64,000 nucleotides of DNA from Gammaproteobacteria bacterium (lineage in GTDB: Bacteria; Pseudomonadota; Gammaproteobacteria; Pseudomonadales; Pseudohongiellaceae): contig DUBM01000013.1 in NCBI GenBank assembly GCA_012960305.1, positions 1 to 64,000 of the forward strand. Reading direction: 5' to 3'. Positions 1 to 8,249 of this stretch are shown in pieces. The notes beneath the pieces are model-generated. The model searched no databases. It saw nothing but the letters and a program-made list of their open reading frames with translations, and was not told the origin of the DNA. The translations under genes and the position numbers were made by a program. Each line of letters opens with the position of its first letter. Position 1 is the stretch's first letter.

Positions 1-77
1 GGTGACTGTAGCTCAGTTGGTAGAGCCCCGGACTGTGACTCCGGTTGTCGCGGGTTCAAACCCCGTCAGTCACCCCA
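1..77 (+). tRNA. tRNA-His (anticodon GTG)
   Basis: A complete cloverleaf with encoded CCA at 75-77. The acceptor stem has eight pairs (positions 1-8 with 67-74), which includes the extra G at -1 that is diagnostic for histidine tRNA. The anticodon loop CTGTGAC gives anticodon GTG, and the T arm carries GGTTCAA. The gene begins exactly at the window edge, so its promoter is outside. No terminator is visible immediately downstream. Confidence 0.95.
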
Positions 78-550
78 TTATATTTCCATTCTTCCTTCTT
101 TCTAATCCCGTCTTCACTCAATCAGGTCGACTGGACATGAATTGAACGTGAGCGACTTCAATAAAGGCTTCTTGGATAACTAAGCGAAATTCGTTCGATA
201 GTGCTGCTCATCTGTTAATATTAAAACAAGATTCTAGGGGGCATTCTGATCGCTGCGGATAACAAGAAGACAGTCAATCACAGACCAATCCAGATTGATG
301 AGTTGAATACAGCTTTGCCACAATCTCTGCAGCAGTCAGAGAAGGGTATTCTGAGTATAATCGCTAGGGTCTATCGAAGTCTGTCTCAAATCATGACCGG
401 CATGTACACCGGCACAGGCTGCGGTGGTGCGCCACTAGAGTTTCACAAATTCAGTGATGAAAAGAAAACCCCACCAACAAAGGTGTCGCTTTAATAGTTT
501 CTTTAGCGCATGGCTCCCGAATGTAATTCGTGTAGAATACACGCCGTTTT
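78..550. other. Intergenic stretch between two tRNA genes
   Basis: 473 bases between tRNA-His and tRNA-Arg. One open frame (about 225-494, plus strand) lacks a credible start or ribosome binding site and resembles no family I know. Short open frames on the minus strand run into the tRNA-Arg gene and are artefacts. I see no further tRNA, terminator or repeat. Confidence 0.4.
533..538 (+). promoter_or_regulatory. Possible -10 box of the tRNA-Arg promoter
   Basis: TAGAAT lies 12 bases before the mature tRNA-Arg and is followed by a GC-containing stretch (ACACGCCG), as at many stable-RNA promoters. No convincing -35 box sits at 16-18 bases, so the call rests on position and the -10 sequence only. 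Confidence 0.3.
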
Positions 551-627
551 GCGCCCGTAGCTCAACCGGATAGAGCACCGGCCTTCTAAGCCGGGGGTTG
601 CAGGTTCGAGTCCTGCCGGGCGCGCCA
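551..627 (+). tRNA. tRNA-Arg (anticodon TCT)
   Basis: A 77-base tRNA with encoded CCA (625-627). The acceptor GCGCCCG pairs with CGGGCGC, and the anticodon loop CTTCTAA gives TCT, reading AGA/AGG codons. The T loop GGTTCGAGTCC is canonical. Confidence 0.95.
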
Positions 628-770
628 AACAAAGAAGCCCGCTCAACCGGGTAATTTTGCGGAATCTGGCAGCAAAGAAGATCCTGTTAAAAAGCATATA
701 CTTATAAAAAACAATAATTTACTAAAGATAGCTATAGTAAAGCCGATATTAGAATAAGCAACATGGCTTA

Positions 771-807
771 GGCTAGGATTAAGTTCTTAGTGCTAGGCCT
801 TTTTTTT
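771..807 (+). terminator. Rho-independent terminator
   Basis: The arms 771-783 and 786-799 form an imperfect hairpin: ATTAAG pairs with CTTAGT next to a 2-base loop, and GCTAG/CTAGGC pairings lie outside one mismatch. Eight T follow at 800-807. It faces the plus strand and probably ends the tRNA-Arg transcript about 145 bases after the tRNA. Nothing else recognisable lies between. Confidence 0.6.
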
Positions 808-893
808 GTCCTGAATTAGGATTTCACCACAAGCATGCTGTTGTGAAGAGAGAAGAAATCGACGATTAGTTCTGCTCGATCGGGTGCCTGCGG

Positions 894-1847
894 CTAGTTC
901 TTCATCGATAATTGTCCGAGCTTCTCATTAGGACAGGCAATAACATCGTCCTGCCCCTCAACTCGCCACTTGGTAAAAGGGATTAGTTGATACTTGCCGC
1001 TCTTTCGAGCTTTACGATCTTTTCTTCTGGCTTTAGATCCATCAAATTTTCTAGTGTCAAAACAGTACAAGTTATAATCACAGGGAAGGTGGGAGAGCAG
1101 TTCGTCGCGAGAGGAAAATGAAAGCTGTTTCCCATAGGTAACTTCACAGACAAGAATTGGTCGGTTGCGTTCGATTGTCTCTACCAGGCCAGCCAGTGCA
1201 AGCTTTTCATAACCTTCAACGTCAATTTTTACTAAGCCGATATTGCTTATGTTTTTTTTCTGAAAATAAAAATCTCCTTTAACCAACTGCAATTTGCCGG
1301 CTTCAACATTTCCTTTACTCGTCGTATCAGCGTCGAAGGAACCAATCCCTTGATTTCTTCCCGTAGGCGCAAAGAATACCTGGGCCCCATCTTTATCGCT
1401 GAGGCCTAGCTCGTGCAGGGTGATGCTTTCGAGACTATTAAGCGTAATGTGGTGTTTTAGCTTTGCATTAACCATAGAGTAGGGTTCGAAGGAATGTATT
1501 TCCTTGGCAACAGTGCTCATAAATATTGAGTGTTGTCCTATGTTTGCTCCAACATCACAAAATACTAAATTTTCGGGTGATTCTTTTTCGGCGGCACGTT
1601 CGAGTTTAGTAAACGTATCTCGAAGGAAAAAAAGCAGAGGCTTCTCAAAGGCTCCGTAGTAGAAAATATTAAACTCAATACTGTTATTTAGATTACCCTC
1701 ATAGTGCATTCCGAAAAAATCTATTGAAAAAGGGGCATCCGGTGCTCCTTTCTTAGTTGAAAGGTGTTTATAAGATACTCTTTTGAGTTTTTGAGGAATC
1801 CAAGAGAGATTCCAGACGAAATGAGCCAGATATTTAGTAATACGCAC
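894..1847 (-). CDS. FkbM family SAM-dependent methyltransferase
   Basis: A 317-residue protein of the FkbM methyltransferase family, which O-methylates sugars or small molecules; the substrate here is unknown. Residues about 98-104 (DVGANIG) form the SAM-binding glycine motif, FEP at 120-122 with a following LN marks the second conserved block, and IDVEG at 208-212 is the third. The family domain spans roughly 90-240. A strongly basic patch at about 266-283 precedes the C terminus and is not part of the core fold. It lies 9 bases downstream of the DUF1643 gene on the same strand, so the two are probably co-transcribed. No polysaccharide or lipid-glycan genes are nearby to suggest the acceptor. 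Confidence 0.82.
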   Translation of the reverse strand: MRITKYLAHFVWNLSWIPQKLKRVSYKHLSTKKGAPDAPFSIDFFGMHYEGNLNNSIEFNIFYYGAFEKPLLFFLRDTFTKLERAAEKESPENLVFCDVGANIGQHSIFMSTVAKEIHSFEPYSMVNAKLKHHITLNSLESITLHELGLSDKDGAQVFFAPTGRNQGIGSFDADTTSKGNVEAGKLQLVKGDFYFQKKNISNIGLVKIDVEGYEKLALAGLVETIERNRPILVCEVTYGKQLSFSSRDELLSHLPCDYNLYCFDTRKFDGSKARRKDRKARKSGKYQLIPFTKWRVEGQDDVIACPNEKLGQLSMKN

Positions 1848-1856
1848 GAGCCTAAA

Positions 1857-2363
1857 TTACTCCATGGTAAGCTTTGTTTGCTTCTCCAGCAGGGAGATTG
1901 GCATGGGCATCATATCTGCTTTCATGTAAAGAGGGTGAGTTGGTTGCATAGAAGCATTTAGTTTTAGGGCTTTGAGACCTGGATAGCGACTTAAGATAAA
2001 ATCTGCCCGATCAAGAAATGCGCCATTGTTGCCCCAGCAGGCAAGTGTCATGTGATTACGTTTAATTGCACTACTAATCCAACGGTTATTGGTTGGTCCT
2101 ATCGGGTCATCTTGTTTGTACAAATCGTCAGGATAAGGAGAGCGGTAGGCAAATAAGTTAACTATTTCCATGCCAGAAAATCCCCAACTTCTGGCGAAGC
2201 CCACGCATCTTCGAATCGTAGGGTCATCCTGGCGATGATCCGCTGTGGAGGGGTTTAGCCCTATGAACAGAGCTGAGTCAGATCCATCACTCCAGCTCCT
2301 ACTGAGGCTGTATCGGTAGTTGCGGCAGCGAGAAAATGCAGCTTTTTGTGAATTATATTGCAT
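1857..2363 (-). CDS. DUF1643 domain-containing protein
   Basis: A 168-residue soluble protein filling one DUF1643 domain. Visible family features are GLNPSTAD at about 35-42, the following DDPT, a central W-G-F block (about 60), and the C-terminal P-T-HPLYMK stretch near 142. Its function is not established. It is the upstream gene of a two-gene minus-strand unit with the FkbM methyltransferase (9-base gap). DUF1643 genes are often found in accessory regions. A role cannot be assigned from this sequence. Confidence 0.82.
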   Translation of the reverse strand: MQYNSQKAAFSRCRNYRYSLSRSWSDGSDSALFIGLNPSTADHRQDDPTIRRCVGFARSWGFSGMEIVNLFAYRSPYPDDLYKQDDPIGPTNNRWISSAIKRNHMTLACWGNNGAFLDRADFILSRYPGLKALKLNASMQPTHPLYMKADMMPMPISLLEKQTKLTME

Positions 2364-2827
2364 TTTTTAATTGTGTTTGTTTTCTGACAGACTTTTTGGC
2401 AGAAATGAATAATAATTAGTTAGTTACTCGAGGTAAGAGTTTTCGTCAAGCCTTAGATAGTTGGCCTAGATTTCGAATACTGCGCCAGAGGAGGCATTAG
2501 TAGCAGATTGCAAGGTGGCCACCCCCTTCAAAGCATCTCTAGATTCCTTTCCGCGCTTTCCATTTGTGTTTCATTCTCTAAAAAAACTCAAACTCCGCAT
2601 CTCAATTGATTTCATCGTCACAATCCGTTTTTCGCATAAAGGTCACGAATAACATTCCATTATCGTTTGCTTTGTGATTTTGATTGGCAGTGGAGTTGTC
2701 GCTAGCCAAGTACAGTGCCATTAAAGCGATGGCCGGTATCATTGGCTATAGTCTGCTCAAGTGCACAATTTGGTTTATTTTTTCTTAGTTTTGCGTCAGA
2801 TTGTACTATTAGCAAGCGGAGAACATC
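2364..2827. other. Intergenic region, divergent genes
   Basis: 464 bases between the DUF1643 gene (minus) and the phosphorylase gene (plus), so both promoters should lie here. I find no open frame of note, tRNA, clear sigma-70 pair or strong hairpin. Confidence 0.4.
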
Positions 2828-3586
2828 ATGTTAGCTGTTATCGGAGGCACAGGTCTCTCAGCAATCAATTGTTTTACTATTGTTGGTACTGAGGAGGTGA
2901 GCACCTCTTTTTCAAGCTCCGCTGTGGAAGTCACTATATGTGAGTCTTATGGTCAGCGAGTAGCTTTTCTGCCACGTCATGGTGCCGGTCGGACGGTGCC
3001 GCCACATAAAATAAACTATCGTGCCAATATTGCTGCTTTGAAAAAACTCGGTGTTGAAAAAATTGTTGCTATTAATGCAGTTGGAGCCATTCATCCAGAT
3101 CTCATGCCTGGTAGCTTTGCAGTGCCCCATCAGCTAATTGACTACAGCCATTCCAGGGAGTCTACGTTCTTTACTAACACAGATGCCGAAGTCATCCACA
3201 TAGATTTCACAGCTCCGTTTGCTGAAGAGCTCAGACAGGTACTCATTAACTCAGCTACACTAATAAACACTGTAGGAGGACGTGGGGTTTCTGTCTTGAA
3301 TGATGGCGTCTACGGAGTGACCCAAGGCCCTAGGCTGGAAACGGCTGCAGAGATAATGAAGCTCAAGTCGGACGGGTGCGATATGGTGGGAATGACTGCA
3401 ATGCCTGAGGCGGCGCTGGCCAGAGAATTGGGAATTGACTACGCCTGTTTAGCTATTTCGGTGAATTGGGCAGCGGGACTTAGTGAAGACTTGATTAGTC
3501 TCGATGAAATTCGAGCAATACTTGCTGGCTGTATCGGTACGGTAGAATCAGTTCTTCAATCTGTGGTGGCTGAGCTGTCCACCTAA
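2828..3586 (+). CDS. S-methyl-5'-thioinosine phosphorylase
   Basis: A 252-residue member of the purine nucleoside phosphorylase/MTA phosphorylase family. It should split methylthioinosine into hypoxanthine and 5-methylthioribose-1-phosphate, recycling a polyamine by-product after deamination. Seen: the N-terminal GGTG phosphate loop (6-9), PRHG (49-52), QGPRLET (166-172) and the GMTAMPEAALARE block (188-200). At the purine-binding site the sequence is SVNWAAG with Asn213, where adenine-specific MTA phosphorylases have Asp residues; Asn favours 6-oxopurines, which supports the thioinosine assignment. GGAG lies 8 bases before the ATG. Converges with csiV. In pseudomonads the orthologue also sits beside csiV and mfd. 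Confidence 0.8.
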   Translation: MLAVIGGTGLSAINCFTIVGTEEVSTSFSSSAVEVTICESYGQRVAFLPRHGAGRTVPPHKINYRANIAALKKLGVEKIVAINAVGAIHPDLMPGSFAVPHQLIDYSHSRESTFFTNTDAEVIHIDFTAPFAEELRQVLINSATLINTVGGRGVSVLNDGVYGVTQGPRLETAAEIMKLKSDGCDMVGMTAMPEAALARELGIDYACLAISVNWAAGLSEDLISLDEIRAILAGCIGTVESVLQSVVAELST

Positions 3587-3667
3587 CAGGCGCTTTCTCT
3601 TTCTTCTTTAGACTTCAATTTTGAATAGCAACTCGAGCCCGCAAAACAATGTTAGCTAAAATACAAA

Positions 3668-4606
3668 TTAAAATTCGGTTTCGGCTACGGGGATTTCTGG
3701 TACTTCATAGGGTTTTACCATAATTACCAAACCTAAAGCTGGATGGTCGACATAGTGAAATTCTTCGCTTCGCATGTCTCGGCTCTGTTGTAGATGAAAT
3801 ATTTGTCTGATGTGATATTCCGGCGAGCCAACTGCAGGAATGGTTGGAGGTTTGATTGCTGCGGGGTAATCAGGTAATTGCCATGGTTGGCCAGTGTTTG
3901 CCACTGCGGAAAATTCAGATAACCAGAGATCGGCATCAACAACAACTCTATTTTCATTGTCATTAAATCTTAGGATAAGGCTGCCTTCTAATTCAAAATG
4001 TTGACCATAGGCGAGACCACCACGGACAAAAACAGGTTTTGAATCATCTAGATCTACTACAGGCTGACGCCAAAGGCCATGAAAGAGCAAGCGATGATCA
4101 GATGAGCGTTCGATCGAGCGATTAGTTTGTTGGAATTCACTTTCAGAGGGCGGTAATTGCAAAAATTCATCTCGATCAACATCAACAAATTGAAATGAGC
4201 TTCCGACACTTTGCTGAAGTGGGCCTTTAGATAGAATTAATTCATTTCTCCTTTCCGTTTCGCTAAGCAAATTTGTGGGGTTAGGCTCAGAAGTATCCGA
4301 ATTCTCGGGTTCGATCTCTATACTGGAAAAATTACCAGAGATAAGGAGCTCTTCGATCATTAGTAGATCGCTTAATTGTCTCAGCTCATTGATGTTGGCG
4401 GGATAAATCAGTAGCGTGCCATCAACATCCCATCGCTCCTCGGCACGGTCTGCCGCAAGCTCATTAGAAAATATGCTCACTTCAATTTGAAACCAGCGTC
4501 GATTATCCTGGCCATTAACAATCGAGCTAGCCAATAAGAATATAAATATTAGCGCGCTACAAGATAATCGCTGGTTTAGTCCATTCTGAAAGTGGCTTCG
4601 AGTCAT
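3668..4606 (-). CDS. csiV: CsiV family protein
   Basis: A 312-residue exported protein. A signal peptide is visible (basic start, hydrophobic residues about 16-30, then Ser/Gly-Gln). The conserved opening after it (RRWFQIEVSIFS), the L-P block and the C-terminal HYVDHPALGLVIMVKPYE stretch match the CsiV family, whose Vibrio member activates the cell-wall synthase PBP1A through LpoA in the periplasm. The gene follows mfd with a 4-base overlap of start and stop codons (ATGA), so translation is probably coupled. The mfd-csiV pairing is common in gammaproteobacteria and supports the call. Confidence 0.75.
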   Translation of the reverse strand: MTRSHFQNGLNQRLSCSALIFIFLLASSIVNGQDNRRWFQIEVSIFSNELAADRAEERWDVDGTLLIYPANINELRQLSDLLMIEELLISGNFSSIEIEPENSDTSEPNPTNLLSETERRNELILSKGPLQQSVGSSFQFVDVDRDEFLQLPPSESEFQQTNRSIERSSDHRLLFHGLWRQPVVDLDDSKPVFVRGGLAYGQHFELEGSLILRFNDNENRVVVDADLWLSEFSAVANTGQPWQLPDYPAAIKPPTIPAVGSPEYHIRQIFHLQQSRDMRSEEFHYVDHPALGLVIMVKPYEVPEIPVAETEF

Positions 4607-7600
4607 GCGGCTTTTTTCTCATTAATTTTCAGTCGACTTAAGAGTTGATCGATAAACACTAATCTATCCTCAGCGTTTTCAGTCTCATGAGAGAACTGTA
4701 AATGGTTCGCTCCAGACAGTTTATATCGATTTGGTTCATCTTGTATCAGTTGTACGATAGATAGAGGGTCAACTTCAGTTTGAGCCGAAAACTCTATGCG
4801 CCCCTTACTGATATTGGCATTTATTTTCTTAATACCAAAAGTCGCAGCCCGAAGCTTTAGGTAAGTTAACTGAAACAATAATTTCAAAGGTTCTGGCAGC
4901 AAACCGAACCTATCAATCATTTCAACCTGTAGTTCTTCTAACTCTTCGCTATCGGCGCTGGTGGAAATTCTTTTATACATGATGAGTCTTAAGTGGACAT
5001 CAGGCAGGTAATCCTCGGGAATCAATGCTGGAATTCGGAGGTTAATGTCGATGGATTTGCCCATATCTAAATCTGGGTTTGGTCTGCGCCCAGACTTAAT
5101 GGCATTAACAGCCTCTTCTAACATTTCTGTATAAAGTGAAAAACCAATTTTTTGCATGTGCCCACTTTGCTCGTCTCCGAGCAATTCACCTGCACCCCGT
5201 ATTTCTAAGTCATGACTCGCTAAAGTGAAGCCGGCGCCTAAAGTTGAGGCTGCTTGAATAGCATCAATGCGTTTTTGGGCATCTGGACCAAGTTTGCTAT
5301 GACTGGGTATTAGTAGATAAGCATAGGCCTGGTGATGGGACCTGCCTACCCTTCCTCTAAGTTGGTGAAGCTGAGCTAGGCCTAGCTTGTCTGCGCGGTC
5401 TATAAGGATCGTGTTTGCGCTAGGTACGTCTATACCGGTTTCGATGATCGTCGTACAAACTAGAATGTTGTAGCGCTTGTGGTAGAAATCAGCCATTACT
5501 TTTTCCAAGTCCCGTTCCGGCATCTGCCCATGTGCGATGCAGACGCGAGCTTGAGGAATCATTTCCTGGACATGTTGTGCCGCTCTGTTAATGGACTTTA
5601 CTTCATTGTGCAGGTAGAACACTTGGCCGCCACGTAACAACTCTCTGGATATTGCTTCTTTTACTAAACTATCTTGTTTTTCTCTAACAAACGTTTTTAC
5701 TGATAAGCGCTTTGCCGGAGGTGTAACAATTAGAGAAAGGTCACGAATGCCTGCTAATGCCATATTAAGAGTTCTTGGTATAGGGGTGGCAGTTAATGTC
5801 AGTATATCTACGTTCGCTCGCAGTGACTTCAGCTTTTCCTTTTGCCTTACTCCGAATCTATGTTCTTCGTCAATGATCAATAACCCAAGATTGTTATAAT
5901 TAAAACCTGCAAAAAGCAATTTGTGGGTACCAATTAATATATCTATTTGTCCTGTAGCTATTTTCTTTATGCTTTCAGCTTGTTCAGTGGCTGATTTGAA
6001 TCTGGAGATAACATCAATTACGAACGGCCAGTCGGCGAAGCGATCCTTGAAGCTTTCATAATGTTGCTGAGCTAAAAGGGTCGTAGGTACAAGCATGGCG
6101 ACTTGCTTGTTGTTTTGAGCAGCGACGAAAGCAGCACGCATGGCGACTTCAGTTTTCCCGAAGCCAACATCACCACAGACTAACCTGTCCATTGCTCGAC
6201 CATTTTCCATATCGCCAACCACTGCTGCTATTGCAGAGACTTGGTCAGCAGTTTCCTCAAATGGAAAACTAGTTGCAAACTTTTCATATTCCGCGGGCTC
6301 GCACTCATAGATGAAGCCTTTTTTTGCTTCCCTTTGTGAGTAAATATCTAGAAGCTCAACGGCGACATCATGAATTTTTTCGGCAGCTTTACGCTTTGTT
6401 TTCAGCCATTGGTCAGAGCCTAAATGGTTGAGCGGTGCTCCATCTTGGTCTGTCCCACTGTAACGACTTATGAGATGAAGTGATGCCACCGGGACATATA
6501 GTTTCGCCGCATTCGCGTATTCAAGAGAGAGGAATTCAGTGGCTTCACCATCGGTAATTATGGTTTTGAGCCCCCTATAACGACCGACACCATGATCAAG
6601 ATGTACTACAGCATCGTCTATGTGGAGTTCTGTGAGGTTTTTAACAATAAAGTCTGTATTATTTTGCGATTGGCCTCGCCGACGACGCTGAGCCACTCGA
6701 TTACCGAATAGCTGCGCTTCGGTAATTAGTACTAATTGTTCTTCCTCCAGCCACATTCCTGCATCTAGAGGGGCAATGCAAATTCCTATAGTCGCTTCGC
6801 TGATCAGAAAGTTTTGCCAATGTTCGAAAGGGGTAGGGACTATCTCAATTTGTCTAAAGAGTTCTAGCATTGTTTCTCTACGTCCAGCAGATTCTGCGCA
6901 AAATAATATTCGACATTCTTGCTGTTTAATAAATTCCCGAACAGTGCTGAATGGCTGCTGAAGTTTAGTGTTGCTGCTAAGGTCTGGGAGTGCTCGTGCG
7001 CCAAGGCTGGTGCTACTGGAGCCTTTTTTGAATTGGATTTGCGGAAATTGTTTTAATTGATTTAATACTGAGTCTGCTGATAAAAATACATCATTGGGAT
7101 GCAGTATAGGTCGATAGCGGTCAATCAGGCGATCTTCGTAACGGTTTTCTATATCTTCCCAAAATTTGTTACCGGCTATAGATATTTGACCCACCCGGCA
7201 ACAAATTGTTGATTCTGGGAGATAGTCAAACAATGAATTTAGCTCATCGAAAAACAAAGACAAGTAGTATTCTAACCCCGGTGAACTAATGCCATCGCTG
7301 ACATCTTGATAGAGCGGGCATTGGCGCAAATCGATATCGAACTGTTCTTGAAAATTACTGCGAAATTTTGCGATACCAGCACTATCTAGAGGAAATTCTC
7401 TACTAGGCAATAATTTTATTTCAGAAACTTGTTGATCAGAGCGCTGAGTTTCCGGATCAAAAATTCGCAGAGTTTCAATTTCGTTATCAAACAAATCGAT
7501 TCTGTATGGAAGCCGACTACCCATCGGGTAGATATCTATTATGGATCCGCGAACGGCAAATTCCCCATGCTGAAGGACCGCATCGACAGACTGGTAGCCC

Positions 7601-8055
7601 ACCTTGACCAGCTCTCCGCGGAAATCATCTATATTTAAAATTTGCCCAATAGACAAATCCAAGCTGTTTGCCGAGACATATCCCTTGGGAGGTAGTTTGT
7701 GCATCAAGCTGCTTATAGAAACAACTAAAATACCTCTTTCGAGTTGAGGTAAATGGAACAATGCGCTGAGCCGATCCGAGATTATGTCTTGGTGAGGCGA
7801 AAAATTATCATAGGGCAGCGTCTCCCAATCAGGAAGGCTAAATACACCTAGATCTTCGTTGTTTGCAAAAAAATATTTTAATTCGCGTTTGAATCGGTCA
7901 ACAGATGCATTGTCTTCACAACAAAGTAACAATGGTCCAGAGCAATTGGCTGCTGCATTGGCAATAGCCAGACTTATTGCGCTACCAAGGGCATCATCCC
8001 AATAGGTTACTTGGAGATTGTCACTGGGTAAGGGTGGATTAAAAATGTCAGACAT
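4603..8055 (-). CDS. mfd: Transcription-repair coupling factor Mfd
   Basis: 1150 residues, the usual length. Mfd removes RNA polymerase stalled at DNA lesions and recruits UvrA. Domains in order: UvrB-like N-terminal region (about 1-330), the CarD-like polymerase-interaction domain starting near 478 (DDAVVHLDHGVGRYRG), a superfamily-2 helicase with Walker A GFGKTE near 635 and DEEH near 730, the helicase C domain with QLRGRVGRS, and a C-terminal TRCF domain ending near 1130. The ATG has no obvious Shine-Dalgarno sequence. It is transcribed divergently from gap and runs into csiV. Confidence 0.97.
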   Translation of the reverse strand: MSDIFNPPLPSDNLQVTYWDDALGSAISLAIANAAANCSGPLLLCCEDNASVDRFKRELKYFFANNEDLGVFSLPDWETLPYDNFSPHQDIISDRLSALFHLPQLERGILVVSISSLMHKLPPKGYVSANSLDLSIGQILNIDDFRGELVKVGYQSVDAVLQHGEFAVRGSIIDIYPMGSRLPYRIDLFDNEIETLRIFDPETQRSDQQVSEIKLLPSREFPLDSAGIAKFRSNFQEQFDIDLRQCPLYQDVSDGISSPGLEYYLSLFFDELNSLFDYLPESTICCRVGQISIAGNKFWEDIENRYEDRLIDRYRPILHPNDVFLSADSVLNQLKQFPQIQFKKGSSSTSLGARALPDLSSNTKLQQPFSTVREFIKQQECRILFCAESAGRRETMLELFRQIEIVPTPFEHWQNFLISEATIGICIAPLDAGMWLEEEQLVLITEAQLFGNRVAQRRRRGQSQNNTDFIVKNLTELHIDDAVVHLDHGVGRYRGLKTIITDGEATEFLSLEYANAAKLYVPVASLHLISRYSGTDQDGAPLNHLGSDQWLKTKRKAAEKIHDVAVELLDIYSQREAKKGFIYECEPAEYEKFATSFPFEETADQVSAIAAVVGDMENGRAMDRLVCGDVGFGKTEVAMRAAFVAAQNNKQVAMLVPTTLLAQQHYESFKDRFADWPFVIDVISRFKSATEQAESIKKIATGQIDILIGTHKLLFAGFNYNNLGLLIIDEEHRFGVRQKEKLKSLRANVDILTLTATPIPRTLNMALAGIRDLSLIVTPPAKRLSVKTFVREKQDSLVKEAISRELLRGGQVFYLHNEVKSINRAAQHVQEMIPQARVCIAHGQMPERDLEKVMADFYHKRYNILVCTTIIETGIDVPSANTILIDRADKLGLAQLHQLRGRVGRSHHQAYAYLLIPSHSKLGPDAQKRIDAIQAASTLGAGFTLASHDLEIRGAGELLGDEQSGHMQKIGFSLYTEMLEEAVNAIKSGRRPNPDLDMGKSIDINLRIPALIPEDYLPDVHLRLIMYKRISTSADSEELEELQVEMIDRFGLLPEPLKLLFQLTYLKLRAATFGIKKINANISKGRIEFSAQTEVDPLSIVQLIQDEPNRYKLSGANHLQFSHETENAEDRLVFIDQLLSRLKINEKKAA

Positions 8056-8179
8056 GGAGTAAGCTGAGCGTGCGAGGCATATGCTGCTAATTGACTTTGG
8101 GAAGATTAATTGTATCCCATTTGGGTGCGGTCGGCTTGGAAGAAATTGTGGTTATTACTAATAATAATTGTTCACTAAG

Positions 8180-8208
8180 TTGCACTAGGATTCCTTTCGC
8201 AAGATAAT
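8180..8208 (+). promoter_or_regulatory. Sigma-70 promoter of gap
   Basis: TTGCAC (8180-8185) and GATAAT (8203-8208) are separated by exactly 17 bases. The predicted transcript would start near 8215, about 35 bases before the gap start codon, which carries AAGGAG. The mfd promoter must be on the other strand of the same 194-base gap but is not evident. Confidence 0.65.
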
Positions 8209-8249
8209 ACCGCCCTTTTCAAGACTAGCAAATTTAAAAAGGAGACTTC

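Noticed and set aside
225..494. Open frame on the plus strand between the two tRNA genes
   Set aside because: No credible start codon with a ribosome binding site, no recognisable family; likely chance.
435..697. Minus-strand open frames containing phrases like APGRTRTCNPRLRRPVLYPVEL
   Set aside because: This is the well-known false translation of a tRNA gene (here tRNA-Arg) on the reverse strand.
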